The position numbers and the translations under genes were made by a program. A stretch of 64,000 nt of DNA from Gynuella sp050296195. Its GTDB lineage: Bacteria > Pseudomonadota > Gammaproteobacteria > Pseudomonadales > Natronospirillaceae. Location: NCBI RefSeq assembly GCF_050296195.1, contig NZ_JBNKRB010000012.1. The stretch is one strand, 5' to 3'. The notes beneath the pieces were generated by a model. That model saw only the letters and a list, made by a program, of their open reading frames with translations. It was not told where the DNA came from and ran no database searches. Numbering within the stretch: the first letter of the stretch is position 1; every line of letters starts with the position of its first letter. Of this stretch, positions 1 through 8,236 are shown in pieces.

Positions 1-801
1 ATGTTTCTGCATCCCAGAGCAAACAAAAGCAAACGTCACTGGGCCAATGCGTATAAGGGATTTGAACATCGCAGCATTTTTGTTGATGGCCATAAAATAC
101 CTATCTGGACCCGCGGCGAAGGCCAGCCCGTGATGCTGGTCCACGGCTGGGAACGCGATCACTTCACCATGGGAGGATTCGTCGCCCCGCTGTTACAGTC
201 GGGTTACCAAGTGGCGGCACTGGATCTACCTGCTCACGGTGAAGCCGAAGGTAGAGCTGCTCCTCTGCCCCTACTGGCCAAAGCGGTCGCCGCTGCCACT
301 AACAGCCTCAATCACCCTGCCATTGTTATCGCCCACTCCATTGGCGCAGCCATGACCGTTCTGGCCATGGAGGACTACGACCTGAAACCATTGGCAGCAG
401 TGCTGATCAGTGCCCCCTCCTCCGCCAAATCCTATGCAGTGTCGCAGGCTGTGGACATTGGTCTGAGTCAAAACGCCATCAATAAAATGGTGGCACGAAT
501 ATCAACCACACTGGAAGCACCATTGGAACGTTTTCGGGTCGACCTGGCGCTAAAAAAAATACCGACCCAGACAATACTGATTCATGCAGAAGACGATAAC
601 ATCGTGCCCTTTTCAGAAGCCGAAACCAACGCCGCTGCCGCTGCATCACAGACGCTCTGGCAACCTAGTGGCGGACACAACAAAATTCTTGGAGATGCGG
701 AGATGATAAATCGGGTTGTGGAATGGCTGCACACCCATCAAGACGACGGTGTTCTGGCAGCTCAGACAGAAACACAGGGAACCTCTAATGTAGTATCTTG
801 A
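1..801 (+). CDS. alpha/beta-hydrolase fold protein
   Basis: Serine hydrolase of the alpha/beta fold; substrate unknown, probably cytoplasmic because no signal peptide is visible. The sequence shows an oxyanion-hole HGW (about residues 48-50), a nucleophile elbow AHSIGA with Ser113, a likely acid in HAEDD (about 198-199) and a late histidine in SGGHNK (His226), in the usual order. Its length of 266 residues is typical. The ATG is the first base of the window, so the true start could lie further upstream. It runs convergent to cheR and shows no operon partner here. The C-terminal 20 residues are polar and low in hydrophobics. Esterase, lipase-like or haloperoxidase-like activities cannot be told apart. 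Confidence 0.8.
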   Translation: MFLHPRANKSKRHWANAYKGFEHRSIFVDGHKIPIWTRGEGQPVMLVHGWERDHFTMGGFVAPLLQSGYQVAALDLPAHGEAEGRAAPLPLLAKAVAAATNSLNHPAIVIAHSIGAAMTVLAMEDYDLKPLAAVLISAPSSAKSYAVSQAVDIGLSQNAINKMVARISTTLEAPLERFRVDLALKKIPTQTILIHAEDDNIVPFSEAETNAAAAASQTLWQPSGGHNKILGDAEMINRVVEWLHTHQDDGVLAAQTETQGTSNVVS

Positions 802-1060
802 ATAAAACCTATATTAAAAAAGCACCTCAAGATGCTCACAGCGAGGCGTAGCTCGCAGGCAATGGTCATTTCCTTGTCAAGCGCTGGAACGAAGCGGTGG
901 GCGTCTTGAGGGCTTCTTGAAGATTGGGACGCCGTTGGCTGAACTTAACGTAGAGTTGCGAAGTGAATTCGGCGCCCCATTTAAATATGCGTTTTATTTG
1001 AGACACTACACTCAATAGTTTCCTGTGTCGGCAACGTTATTCAGGGGGCTCTTGGAAAAA
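802..1060. other. intergenic stretch, no gene seen
   Basis: This gap lies between two convergent genes and has no supported coding frame. It holds an 8-bp inverted repeat, CCTCAAGA at 825-832 and TCTTGAGG at 904-911, that could fold as a long-looped stem. The stretch from 840 to 960 is GC-richer than its flanks and may be a decayed element, but it matches neither repeat family found elsewhere in the window. Confidence 0.4.
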
Positions 1061-1088
1061 ATATTTTTGCGGTACTCATCAGTACCGC
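1061..1088 (-). terminator. Rho-independent terminator of cheV-cheR
   Basis: Perfect 8-bp stem GCGGTACT / AGTACCGC (1069-1076 and 1081-1088) with a 4-nt loop. On the minus strand it is followed by an A/T run ending in several T residues. It sits 25 bp beyond the cheR stop codon. Confidence 0.7.
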
Positions 1089-1112
1089 AGACGTAAAAAC
1101 ACCGCCAGCGGA

Positions 1113-1940
1113 CTAGATCGCCCGATAAATTATCCCAGGACGACAATGCACCATTTCGTATTTATCCTGCAGACTGCCAACCGACTCAGAAGCACCAACC
1201 ACCAAAAAACCACCTGGACGTAATGTCCCGTGAATTCGGGTCAGAATATCTTTCTTAAGATCCCCGGTGAAATAAATCAAAACGTTCCGGCAGAAAACGA
1301 TATCGAACTTACCGAGCCCAGCATAGCTATCCTTCAGGTTCAACGCCTTGAATTCCACCTTGCGAGTGTATTCAGGCTTGACCTTCCAGCGCCCCTCGCT
1401 GACTTTGGTGAAATACTGATTGATTTTTGGTGTATCGAGCCCTCGCCCCAGAGACAACATGGGATATTCCGCCTGCTTTGCCTCCGCCAGCACAGAAGAC
1501 GATAAATCTGTGGCAATAATTTTATCAGAAGCGCTGATTTTGCCCGGGTTCAATTTACCCCACTCCTCAAGCGTAAACGCAATGGAATAAGGTTCCTGAC
1601 CGGACGAACATGCCGCTGACCAGATCCTCAGGGGCCGACCTTTCACATGCGCAAAATGTTCCGGCAAAATCACCCGTTTGAGAATGTCAAACGGATGCAT
1701 ATCCCTGAACCAGAGGGTTTCGTTGGTGGTCATGGCATCGATAACTTTGGTTCTCAACTGCCCCCTGATATCATTTTTGATTTGAACCAACAACTCTTCC
1801 AGACTGCTTAAATGGTGCTCCTTCAGAATGTTTCGCAACCGACTGGTCACTAAATATTGTTTATTATCACCCAAGCTGATCCCAGACACTGTTTCGAGGA
1901 AACGGGCAAACTCTGCATATCCTTTCTCTGTCGCTGACAT
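1113..1940 (-). CDS. cheR: Chemotaxis protein methyltransferase CheR
   Basis: SAM-dependent methyltransferase that methylates glutamates on chemoreceptor signalling domains, setting adaptation together with CheB. The N-terminal CheR helical domain (about 1-85) contains the conserved MTTNETLWFRD segment (70-80). The C-terminal Rossmann domain has the SAM-binding WSAACSSGQEPYS (107-119) and FDIVFCRNVLIYF (about 212-224). Its 275 residues are full length. It lies 8 bp downstream of cheV on the same strand, so the two are almost certainly co-transcribed, as in the Pseudomonas cheV-cheR pair. In Pseudomonas flgB follows cheR; here an unrelated hydrolase does, so the rod/hook operon is elsewhere. 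Confidence 0.95.
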   Translation of the reverse strand: MSATEKGYAEFARFLETVSGISLGDNKQYLVTSRLRNILKEHHLSSLEELLVQIKNDIRGQLRTKVIDAMTTNETLWFRDMHPFDILKRVILPEHFAHVKGRPLRIWSAACSSGQEPYSIAFTLEEWGKLNPGKISASDKIIATDLSSSVLAEAKQAEYPMLSLGRGLDTPKINQYFTKVSEGRWKVKPEYTRKVEFKALNLKDSYAGLGKFDIVFCRNVLIYFTGDLKKDILTRIHGTLRPGGFLVVGASESVGSLQDKYEMVHCRPGIIYRAI

Positions 1941-1948
1941 ATTCTGTT

Positions 1949-2902
1949 CTATTCACCATCAAGAGCCGGTACTACACCACCACGTTTTTCGATCTGGTGC
2001 ACTACAATTTCGGCCAGTTCATCGGGTTTAAACTTGGGTAGAAAATTATCCGCCCCCACCTTCTTAACCATCGCTTCATTAAACACACCACTTAAGGAAG
2101 TATGCAACATAATATACATACCTTTAAGTTGCGGATGCGCCCTGATTTCGGCCGTCAACGTATAACCGTCCATTTCTGGCATTTCAATATCCGAAATAAT
2201 CATCAGATATTCTTTCATCGGATCTTTTCCCTCATCCAGCATTTCCAGCAGATGTTCCCAGGCTGCTTTACCATCCATCAGTTTTGTGGTCGTTACACCG
2301 ACCTGCTCAATACAACGGGTAGTCTGCTTCAATGCAATCTTGGAATCATCCACAACCAGCACATGAAATGAAGGCGCTTCTGCCGCCATGGCCTCAGACA
2401 CAATATTATCAGAGACCTCAACGGTCATAGGTGCCACTTCAGAGAGAATCTTCTCAACATCAATTATTTCAACCATACGGTCATTGAGTTTTGTCACCGC
2501 CGTCAAATAATGGGCATTACCCGTTCCTTTTGGTGGTGGATGGATCTCCGACCAATTCATATTAATAATGCGTTCCACCGAACTCACCAAAAAACCCTGA
2601 GTCTTCATGTTGTATTCGGTGATTATGACAAATTTGTTCTTAAGGTCAGTCAACGGCGCATTGCCGGTCGCCAGACTAAGATCCATGATAGGAATGGTTC
2701 CTCCACGGATATGAGCAACCCCCCGGACAACAGGATCACTCTTCGGCATACTCGTTAAATTCGGGCACTGCAGCACCTCTTTGACTTTAAATACATTTAT
2801 TCCGTAGATCTGATTTCCCTGTAATCGGAATAACAGCAGCTCCAACCGGTTTTGGCCCACCAGTTGTGTTCGTTTATTTACAGTATCTAAGACCCCAGCC
2901 AT
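1949..2902 (-). CDS. cheV: Chemotaxis coupling protein CheV (CheW-receiver fusion)
   Basis: Couples chemoreceptors to CheA and has an adaptation role through its phosphorylatable receiver. A CheW-like domain (about 15-160) precedes a response-regulator domain (about 180-310) with the acidic pocket VVDDS and the acceptor aspartate in ISDIEMPEMDG (Asp238 from the chosen start). A longer frame begins at TTG 2914, but GGAG lies 6 nt before the ATG at 2902 and overlaps that TTG codon, so 2902 is preferred, giving 317 residues. It is divergent from flgA, with a 115-bp shared control region, and is followed closely by cheR. Confidence 0.93.
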   Translation of the reverse strand: MAGVLDTVNKRTQLVGQNRLELLLFRLQGNQIYGINVFKVKEVLQCPNLTSMPKSDPVVRGVAHIRGGTIPIMDLSLATGNAPLTDLKNKFVIITEYNMKTQGFLVSSVERIINMNWSEIHPPPKGTGNAHYLTAVTKLNDRMVEIIDVEKILSEVAPMTVEVSDNIVSEAMAAEAPSFHVLVVDDSKIALKQTTRCIEQVGVTTTKLMDGKAAWEHLLEMLDEGKDPMKEYLMIISDIEMPEMDGYTLTAEIRAHPQLKGMYIMLHTSLSGVFNEAMVKKVGADNFLPKFKPDELAEIVVHQIEKRGGVVPALDGE

Positions 2903-3017
2903 TTTGATCTCCAACAGCTTTGTATAGGCACAGCAATTGCTTTATTTCATTCAAACCGGCAAGTTAATACTCAAATTGCCAATTTAGTGACAGATTCTAA
3001 CTACAGCATAGACCGCG

Positions 3018-3752
3018 ATGCATCGAGTACAAGTATTTAACCGCAAAGCTTTTTCAGGTGTGTGTTTTTTGACACTGAGCGGACTTATGTTGCTTGCTTC
3101 TTTGGCATCTGCTGCCAACAGGCAAATCGAAGACAGCGTACTGAAGTATGTGGTCGACGCTTATAGCACCCGGATCAATAAGTTTCAACGTGACCGGCTG
3201 ACGATCAGTTTCGAAACTGTGCTGGGTGATATTGATAAGGACTACTGCAATTCCGGCCTGAGCATCAAACCTGAGTCAGATCTACCTCTGGGCAGAGAGA
3301 ATATTGCTGTCAGCTGTATAGAACCCTCTGGCGGCTGGAAAATATATGTACCCATAACCGTGTCATATTTCCTGCCGGTAGCTACTCTGAAAACAGCGGT
3401 ATCCCGTAATACCCGCCTGACTGCAGATATGGTGGAAATGGCCGATATGGACATCGGCGGATTGTACCGGGGATACTACACTGATTTGGATAACGTGGTT
3501 GGACAGAAGGCGGTTCGCCATCTGCAGCCAGGTACCGTGCTGAACAACAAGCTGATCGAACCACCAGTATTGGTCGAACGGGGTGATGCGGTGGTGATCG
3601 TGGCCCGTAGCAGTGTTATTCAGGTCAGAATGACCGGTATAGCCCTGTCAGCCGGAAGCAAAGGTAAACAAATCCGGGTACGCAATGAAAGATCGCATAA
3701 AGTAATCAAAGCGGAAGTGATTGGCGAAGGGTTGGTAAGAGTGGTGTTTTGA
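3018..3752 (+). CDS. flgA: Flagellar P-ring assembly chaperone FlgA
   Basis: Periplasmic chaperone needed to assemble the FlgI P-ring around the flagellar rod. The N-terminus is a Sec signal peptide (about residues 1-33, ending ASLASA before ANRQ). The C-terminal half is a SAF/ChapFlgA domain with the conserved run around LQPGTVLNNKLIEPP and the GDAV...ARSSVIQV strand. The 244-residue length fits the family. It is divergent from cheV and is followed 123 bp later by flgM, the arrangement seen in pseudomonads. No strong ribosome-binding site precedes the ATG, so the exact start is slightly uncertain. Confidence 0.93.
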   Translation: MHRVQVFNRKAFSGVCFLTLSGLMLLASLASAANRQIEDSVLKYVVDAYSTRINKFQRDRLTISFETVLGDIDKDYCNSGLSIKPESDLPLGRENIAVSCIEPSGGWKIYVPITVSYFLPVATLKTAVSRNTRLTADMVEMADMDIGGLYRGYYTDLDNVVGQKAVRHLQPGTVLNNKLIEPPVLVERGDAVVIVARSSVIQVRMTGIALSAGSKGKQIRVRNERSHKVIKAEVIGEGLVRVVF

Positions 3753-3801
3753 GATTTGGAGGACTTGCATCACATTTTTAAATCTTTATTTATAAAGATA
3801 C

Positions 3802-3828
3802 TAAAGTTTTGATGATAACTGCCGCCAA
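3802..3828 (+). promoter_or_regulatory. Sigma-28 (FliA) promoter of flgM
   Basis: TAAAGTTT (3802-3809), an 11-nt spacer and GCCGCCAA (3821-3828). This matches the enterobacterial sigma-28 consensus TAAAGTTT-N11-GCCGATAA at 14 of 16 positions with exact spacing, 47 bp before the flgM ATG. It would make flgM-flgN and the next gene late (class 3) flagellar genes, giving the usual FliA-FlgM feedback. Confidence 0.75.
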
Positions 3829-3875
3829 ACCGGATAGCAGTCTATTTATTTTTTTGGGGAAACAGGAAACATATC

Positions 3876-4178
3876 ATGAATATTAACGGCTTGACTCCCA
3901 ATAGCGGGGGTAGTGAAAAAACCAGAAGCGGTGAGACTACCGCTAAATCAACAGAGGGACGCACCCAGACCAGTGTTGAAAACGGCAGCAATGCTGACAC
4001 CGTGCAGTTGAGTCCGCAGGCGAAAGTTCTCAAGGACCTGGAAACACAGGTGCAATCCATGAACGATGTCGATCAACCGAAAATTGACCGGATCAAGTCC
4101 GCCATTCAAAACGGCGAGTATTCGATCAACTACGAACGGCTGGCCGAAGCGATCGAAAATTTCGAAATGGATTTTTAA
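3876..4178 (+). CDS. flgM: Anti-sigma-28 factor FlgM
   Basis: Binds and inhibits FliA (sigma-28) until the hook is complete, after which it is exported through the flagellar type III channel. The 100-residue protein has the disordered, charged N-terminus of the family, the ADTVQLSPQAK motif at about 43-53, and the C-terminal sigma-binding helices ending in KIDRIKSAIQNGEYSINYERLAEAI. AGGAAAC just before the ATG is a plausible ribosome-binding site. It lies between flgA and flgN and is preceded by a sigma-28 promoter. Confidence 0.93.
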   Translation: MNINGLTPNSGGSEKTRSGETTAKSTEGRTQTSVENGSNADTVQLSPQAKVLKDLETQVQSMNDVDQPKIDRIKSAIQNGEYSINYERLAEAIENFEMDF

Positions 4179-4234
4179 CCGGCGCTTTCCCCAATCCCGG
4201 TTAAAACTCTGTTCCTTATCAGGAGTGTATAAAT

Positions 4235-4720
4235 ATGACTGCACAACCATGGTTAGACTCCGTGATTGACCTGCTTCAGCAGGAAATCGCCTTATCCTCA
4301 CAAATTGATGCACAACTCACCCTGGAACGGGATGCACTACTAAACAGAGATGCCCAGTCGGTAGCTCAGTACAGTCAGCAAAAAAACACTCTGTTGATCG
4401 ATCTCGACAGCAAACATTCAACACTATTACAAACCATCAGCGATGCAACGGGTCAGTCCCCTGAAGCCCTCAGCTCTCATCAATGGCTGCAAACCCTCAC
4501 TGATGACAGAAAAGATCAGCTGTCAAAGCTCTGGCATGATCTGCACGATCAGCTGAAGTCCCTTAAACACAAAAATCTGCAAAATGGCGTTTCACTCAAT
4601 CGCGTCATATCAAGAAGTCGTTTCCTGCTCAGGCTACTGAAGGGCGAAAACAGTCCGCAGACTTATGATGCCAAAGGCATGGAAAGCAGTTCCAGGCAGG
4701 GGTCTTTAGGCAAGGCATAG
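4235..4720 (+). CDS. flgN: Flagellar export chaperone FlgN
   Basis: Cytoplasmic chaperone for the hook-filament junction proteins FlgK and FlgL, delivering them to the export gate. The 161 residues are mostly helical, with the FlgN-family pattern of an N-terminal helix pair (LLQQEIALSSQIDAQLTLERDALL) and a central KNTLLIDLDSKHSTLL region. The assignment relies on that pattern plus position directly after flgM. AGGAG lies 10 nt before the ATG. Ten bases separate its stop from the next gene, implying co-transcription. Confidence 0.88.
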   Translation: MTAQPWLDSVIDLLQQEIALSSQIDAQLTLERDALLNRDAQSVAQYSQQKNTLLIDLDSKHSTLLQTISDATGQSPEALSSHQWLQTLTDDRKDQLSKLWHDLHDQLKSLKHKNLQNGVSLNRVISRSRFLLRLLKGENSPQTYDAKGMESSSRQGSLGKA

Positions 4721-4730
4721 GCTTGCAGAT

Positions 4731-6173
4731 ATGTATTTTGAGCCACTCACTCTATTTATTCTCGGCGAATTTCTGGTTGTATATATCGCCATTTCCACAT
4801 TCCTGTTTTATCGCGGGCGGCTCTACCAGCTGCTAAAAGATCTTCTGAAGGAAATGCGTCGAAACCGCATGCTTCGAGAAACCCTGAATGCCAAGCGTGC
4901 AGCGGGTGAACGGGCCAAGAATGTCAGTTTCAGTAAAGACTTCATGGAGGCCGTCAACAGCGGCGGGCGTGACATCTATACCAACATGGTCGAAGTCAAG
5001 CTGCAGCATACGGAGGAGGCAAAGGCCGAACTGGGTCCGGAGAACCTGGAATATAATCCTACTCACCCTCCCATGGCACGCTATCTGGCATTACGTAGTA
5101 CGCTGCTAAACATGGAAAAAGAAGCACCTGAAAGTGGTCAGCCTGATCAGGCCGATGCAGAAAAACTGCTGGATATTTTTCATCAACAGATTATTCGCAA
5201 GCACCTCGAAAGTGCTGGTCTGGAAGACCCTCAGCACACCCGAAAAATGGAACAACAGCTACGCCAGTTGCAAGACCAGCTTTCCCAGCTGGAACCACTC
5301 CAAGAGCTCTATCAGGATTCACAGGCCAGCCTTGATGCGGCAAACACCGAAATAGAACAACTGAAAAGCATCATTCCGCCCGAGATCATCGCCGATGAAA
5401 ACCTCGATTTTAAAGGCAAAGGTTATGCGGATGAAATATATCGCCTAAAAAGCGAAAAATTCGATATGCTGGAAACCATTAACAAACTCAAGCTCAGGCT
5501 GGAACAAAAGGAAGCTGGTACCTCACCTGAAGAATATATCGAAATTCAGGAAGAACAGATCAAACAACAGGCCCGCTATATGAAAGAAGCGGATGTCTGT
5601 ATCAACCTGCTGGAAAAAGAGCTTGAGACCGCTAATAAAGAAAACGAGCAACACCTGGAAGAAATCAACGAACTGAAAGGCAAACTGCAACAGCGCCACG
5701 CTGAACAACATTCATCAAGCGAATCCTCCTCTTCGCGGACGAAAACCAAAAATGCCAGTAAATTGCAAGACCTTGCAGCTGCACAGCAATCTTCCGTTAA
5801 TAACATAAAAACCCAGTTAGACAACCTCAAGGAAATCTCCGAAGCCAAGGCCATTGCAGAGCAACAGGAGCAGGAAATTCATCAACTTGAACAAAGTATC
5901 AATGAGTCTGAAACCTGCATCCGCATTCTGGAAAATGAGCTGCAAGATGCCAACGAAAAACTGGAAAAAATGCAGCGCGAATTAAGCGCCTTTAAAGAAC
6001 TGGACCAGAATGCAGACCATCTTGAAGGTGTGGTTCAAAACCTGATCCAGGACTCCAAGGAAATGCTTGAATGCATCGACAAGTATCAGCAGGAAAATGC
6101 CATGCTGAGCAAAAAACTGACGGATTTACAGGACAAAGTTACCGTTGATACGGAGATTCAGGAGGATGTTTAA
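4731..6173 (+). CDS. Membrane-anchored long coiled-coil protein, function unknown
   Basis: I do not recognise a characterised family. An N-terminal hydrophobic helix (about residues 6-27, LTLFILGEFLVVYIAISTFLFY) is followed by a basic stretch and then about 400 residues that are almost entirely Glu/Gln/Leu-rich heptads, with breaks near 210-235 and 330-350. The topology is therefore one membrane anchor with a long cytoplasmic coiled coil. It starts 10 bp after flgN and so should share the sigma-28 transcript. Pseudomonads carry a PilZ-domain gene (flgZ/ycgR type) at this place, but no PilZ motif is visible here. A role at the flagellar pole or in chemoreceptor-array organisation is inference only. 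Confidence 0.82.
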   Translation: MYFEPLTLFILGEFLVVYIAISTFLFYRGRLYQLLKDLLKEMRRNRMLRETLNAKRAAGERAKNVSFSKDFMEAVNSGGRDIYTNMVEVKLQHTEEAKAELGPENLEYNPTHPPMARYLALRSTLLNMEKEAPESGQPDQADAEKLLDIFHQQIIRKHLESAGLEDPQHTRKMEQQLRQLQDQLSQLEPLQELYQDSQASLDAANTEIEQLKSIIPPEIIADENLDFKGKGYADEIYRLKSEKFDMLETINKLKLRLEQKEAGTSPEEYIEIQEEQIKQQARYMKEADVCINLLEKELETANKENEQHLEEINELKGKLQQRHAEQHSSSESSSSRTKTKNASKLQDLAAAQQSSVNNIKTQLDNLKEISEAKAIAEQQEQEIHQLEQSINESETCIRILENELQDANEKLEKMQRELSAFKELDQNADHLEGVVQNLIQDSKEMLECIDKYQQENAMLSKKLTDLQDKVTVDTEIQEDV

Positions 6174-6221
6174 TCCTTTAAGATTTCCACCACTGCCACC
6201 AATAATGTGCTTGTATACTAA

Positions 6222-6344
6222 GGGAACTCTGAAAAACAGGAATATTTTTGATGAGGAAGCACCGCTCGCAACACCATAGTTTATTGACGTAAATGAAAAT
6301 GAGAGAACGGAGCTGACAACGCCTGCGCGAAATTCAGAGGCTCC
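6222..6344 (+). mobile_element. Family A MITE, copy A1
   Basis: A 123-bp non-coding element starting GGGAACTCTGAAAAACAGG and ending CAGAGGCTCC, so the ends are imperfect inverted repeats. It is flanked by CTAA on both sides (6218-6221 and 6345-6348), a 4-bp target duplication of the YTAR type. Internal sequence (GAAGCACCGCTCGCAACACC, then GAGCTGACAACG) is shared with the copies at 11.6, 30.2 and 35.9 kb. It lies upstream of thiL. Confidence 0.85.
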
Positions 6345-6470
6345 CTAACAATCCGGTCTTCTGACATTACATGACTCACTTCCGCCAGGAGCTTTCCGCC
6401 ACTAATCAGCGAATTATTTGACTCCGCCACTTGGACCACTATCATCGGCTTCTTTTGGCCAACACACCCT

Positions 6471-7403
6471 ATGCCTCGCGAGTTTGAGATTATCCGCAAG
6501 TACTTCCGCCCTCTGGCTGACATTCCAACATCTGAAACTGACATCCTGGTCAATCAGGGCGACGACTGTGCCGTTGTGGAATACTGCGGCAAACTGGCAT
6601 TTTCCATCGATACCCAGGTTGAAAATGTTCATTTTCTGCGCTCTATGTCCGCTGCAGACATTGCTTATCGGGGACTTGCCTGTGCACTCAGTGACCTGGC
6701 AGCAATGGGCGCCCAACCCGCATTTTTTTCCCTGGCACTCAGTCTGACAGGCCAGGAGGATGAATCATGGCTGGCAGACTACACCCGCGGGCTAACTGAA
6801 CTGGCCACGCAGCTCAAAATACCACTACTGGGAGGAGATACCACCCGGGCAAGCAGTATCATTCAAACCTTTCAAGTGCATGGTACGGTTTCCAGACCAT
6901 TGACCCGTGCCGGTGCCCGGCCAGGCGATCTGATTGTGATCTCCCATACCCCAGGGCTAGGCATGGCAGGCCTGAATGCTTATCATCATAACGGCCCAAC
7001 AGAACTGCAGGCCTGCTACCTGCGCCCATATCCGCAAATTCCGTTAGGCGTGTTTATCAGTGAATTTGCCACCGCTGCCATTGATATCTCCGACGGCCTT
7101 CTGGCAGATCTCGGACATATCCTCGATCAAAGTGATGTGGGTGCTGAGCTGCAACTGGATACACTCCAGCTGGATCCGCGGTTTTGCCAATGGGTAGACC
7201 CATCACGTCAGCTTGAGTGGGCCCTGACCGGCGGCGATGATTACCAGCTGTGTTTTACCTGCTCGCCGGAACACCGGAGCCGACTATTGCAGGCACCCGC
7301 TCCATTACAAATCATTGGTGAAATTACCACTCATAAACATCTTCGATGCCTGCACCATGGCAAAGAAATCCAGTTCGACCATACTGGTTATCAACACTTT
7401 TAA
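6471..7403 (+). CDS. thiL: Thiamine-monophosphate kinase ThiL
   Basis: Phosphorylates thiamine monophosphate with ATP to give thiamine diphosphate, the last step of the cofactor pathway; cytoplasmic. The 310-residue sequence has the AIR-synthase/ThiL fold signatures: the FEIIRKYF start, NQGDDCAVVEY (about 26-36), the Mg-binding SIDTQVENVHFLR and LSDLAAMGAQP segments, LLGGDTTRA, and the C-terminal AAIDISDGLLADLGHI. pgpA follows 18 bp later, a linkage common in gammaproteobacteria. The usual upstream partners nusB and ribH are absent; a family A MITE sits in their place. No clear ribosome-binding site is seen before the ATG. Confidence 0.95.
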   Translation: MPREFEIIRKYFRPLADIPTSETDILVNQGDDCAVVEYCGKLAFSIDTQVENVHFLRSMSAADIAYRGLACALSDLAAMGAQPAFFSLALSLTGQEDESWLADYTRGLTELATQLKIPLLGGDTTRASSIIQTFQVHGTVSRPLTRAGARPGDLIVISHTPGLGMAGLNAYHHNGPTELQACYLRPYPQIPLGVFISEFATAAIDISDGLLADLGHILDQSDVGAELQLDTLQLDPRFCQWVDPSRQLEWALTGGDDYQLCFTCSPEHRSRLLQAPAPLQIIGEITTHKHLRCLHHGKEIQFDHTGYQHF

Positions 7404-7421
7404 CAGGCAGTACTCCTTACC

Positions 7422-7901
7422 ATGACACCTCAAACCCGACAGATTCTCACTTCACCGGTTTCACTGCTGGCCTTTGGGCTGGGTTCCGGCCTGGCACGCA
7501 AAGCACCTGGGACCTTTGGTACTCTGGCCGCCATGCCATTTCTGTGGCTGTTTGAGCCGATCCGGCAGGATATCTGGTTTCTGGCGGTTCTGTTGCCAGC
7601 ATTCCTGGTGGGGATTTACTTGTGCGGTGCCACGGCCAAGAAACTGCGAGTGCACGATCATCCAGGCATTGTCTGGGACGAATTTGTGGGCCTGTGGTTC
7701 ACCTTCTGGTTCATCCCTCTCACTCCTATCAATCTTGTCGCCGGATTCCTGTTATTCCGGCTGTTCGATATTGTTAAACCATGGCCCATCGGCTGGCTTG
7801 ATAAGCGGGTCAAAGGGGGCTTCGGAATCATGGTTGATGATCTGCTGGCAGCGGTATATGCCCTGATTCTGATGCTGGGCATTAACTGGTTACAGAGCTG
7901 A
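7422..7901 (+). CDS. pgpA: Phosphatidylglycerophosphatase A
   Basis: Inner-membrane phosphatase that dephosphorylates phosphatidylglycerol phosphate to phosphatidylglycerol. The 159-residue sequence has the family motifs GSGLARKAPGTFGTLAAMP (about 23-41), WDEFVGLW (about 86-93) and LFDIVKPWPIGWLD (about 121-134), with about four hydrophobic segments. It follows thiL by 18 bp and is surely co-transcribed. It ends in a 530-bp gap that contains repeat B1. Confidence 0.95.
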   Translation: MTPQTRQILTSPVSLLAFGLGSGLARKAPGTFGTLAAMPFLWLFEPIRQDIWFLAVLLPAFLVGIYLCGATAKKLRVHDHPGIVWDEFVGLWFTFWFIPLTPINLVAGFLLFRLFDIVKPWPIGWLDKRVKGGFGIMVDDLLAAVYALILMLGINWLQS

Positions 7902-8236
7902 CCGATCTACGAGGTATCAGTCGGTCGCAGCTCGACTGCGGACCAGAGAAATTTGCAAAACTGTATTCAGGTTGGGGCAAATTCCGAACAACTATCGCTG
8001 AGGCAGATTAAACACCACATACCATCGATCAGTTTGGCGGGAAAACTGCTGCAACTGAAAGTCAGGCTGCATATCACTGGTTAATTGAATAGCGATTCTG
8101 ACCAACAGACCAGAAAATGAAGCTCCCGACAGGGTTCGATAAAACTGAACACCGCATAATCCGACAAACAATCAAGCCAATTGGACAACCGGATCAATGC
8201 TGCTGCCTCAATCAACGGATGTCCAATTTAGCAGTA
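7902..8236. other. intergenic stretch, no gene seen
   Basis: A 335-bp spacer after pgpA without a supported reading frame. GACCGA and TCGGTC around 7900-7926 could form a weak stem after the pgpA stop. Nothing else is recognisable until repeat B1 starts at 8237. Confidence 0.4.

Noticed and set aside
1050..1068. Possible end of a family A MITE (GGGGCTCTTGGAAAAAATAT)
   Set aside because: Only one end is similar, the rest is absent, and the T-rich part is explained by the cheR terminator.
2903..3017. Sigma-54 promoter for flgA or cheV
   Set aside because: GGCAA and TTGCC are present, but the GG-GC spacing does not match the -24/-12 rule on either strand.
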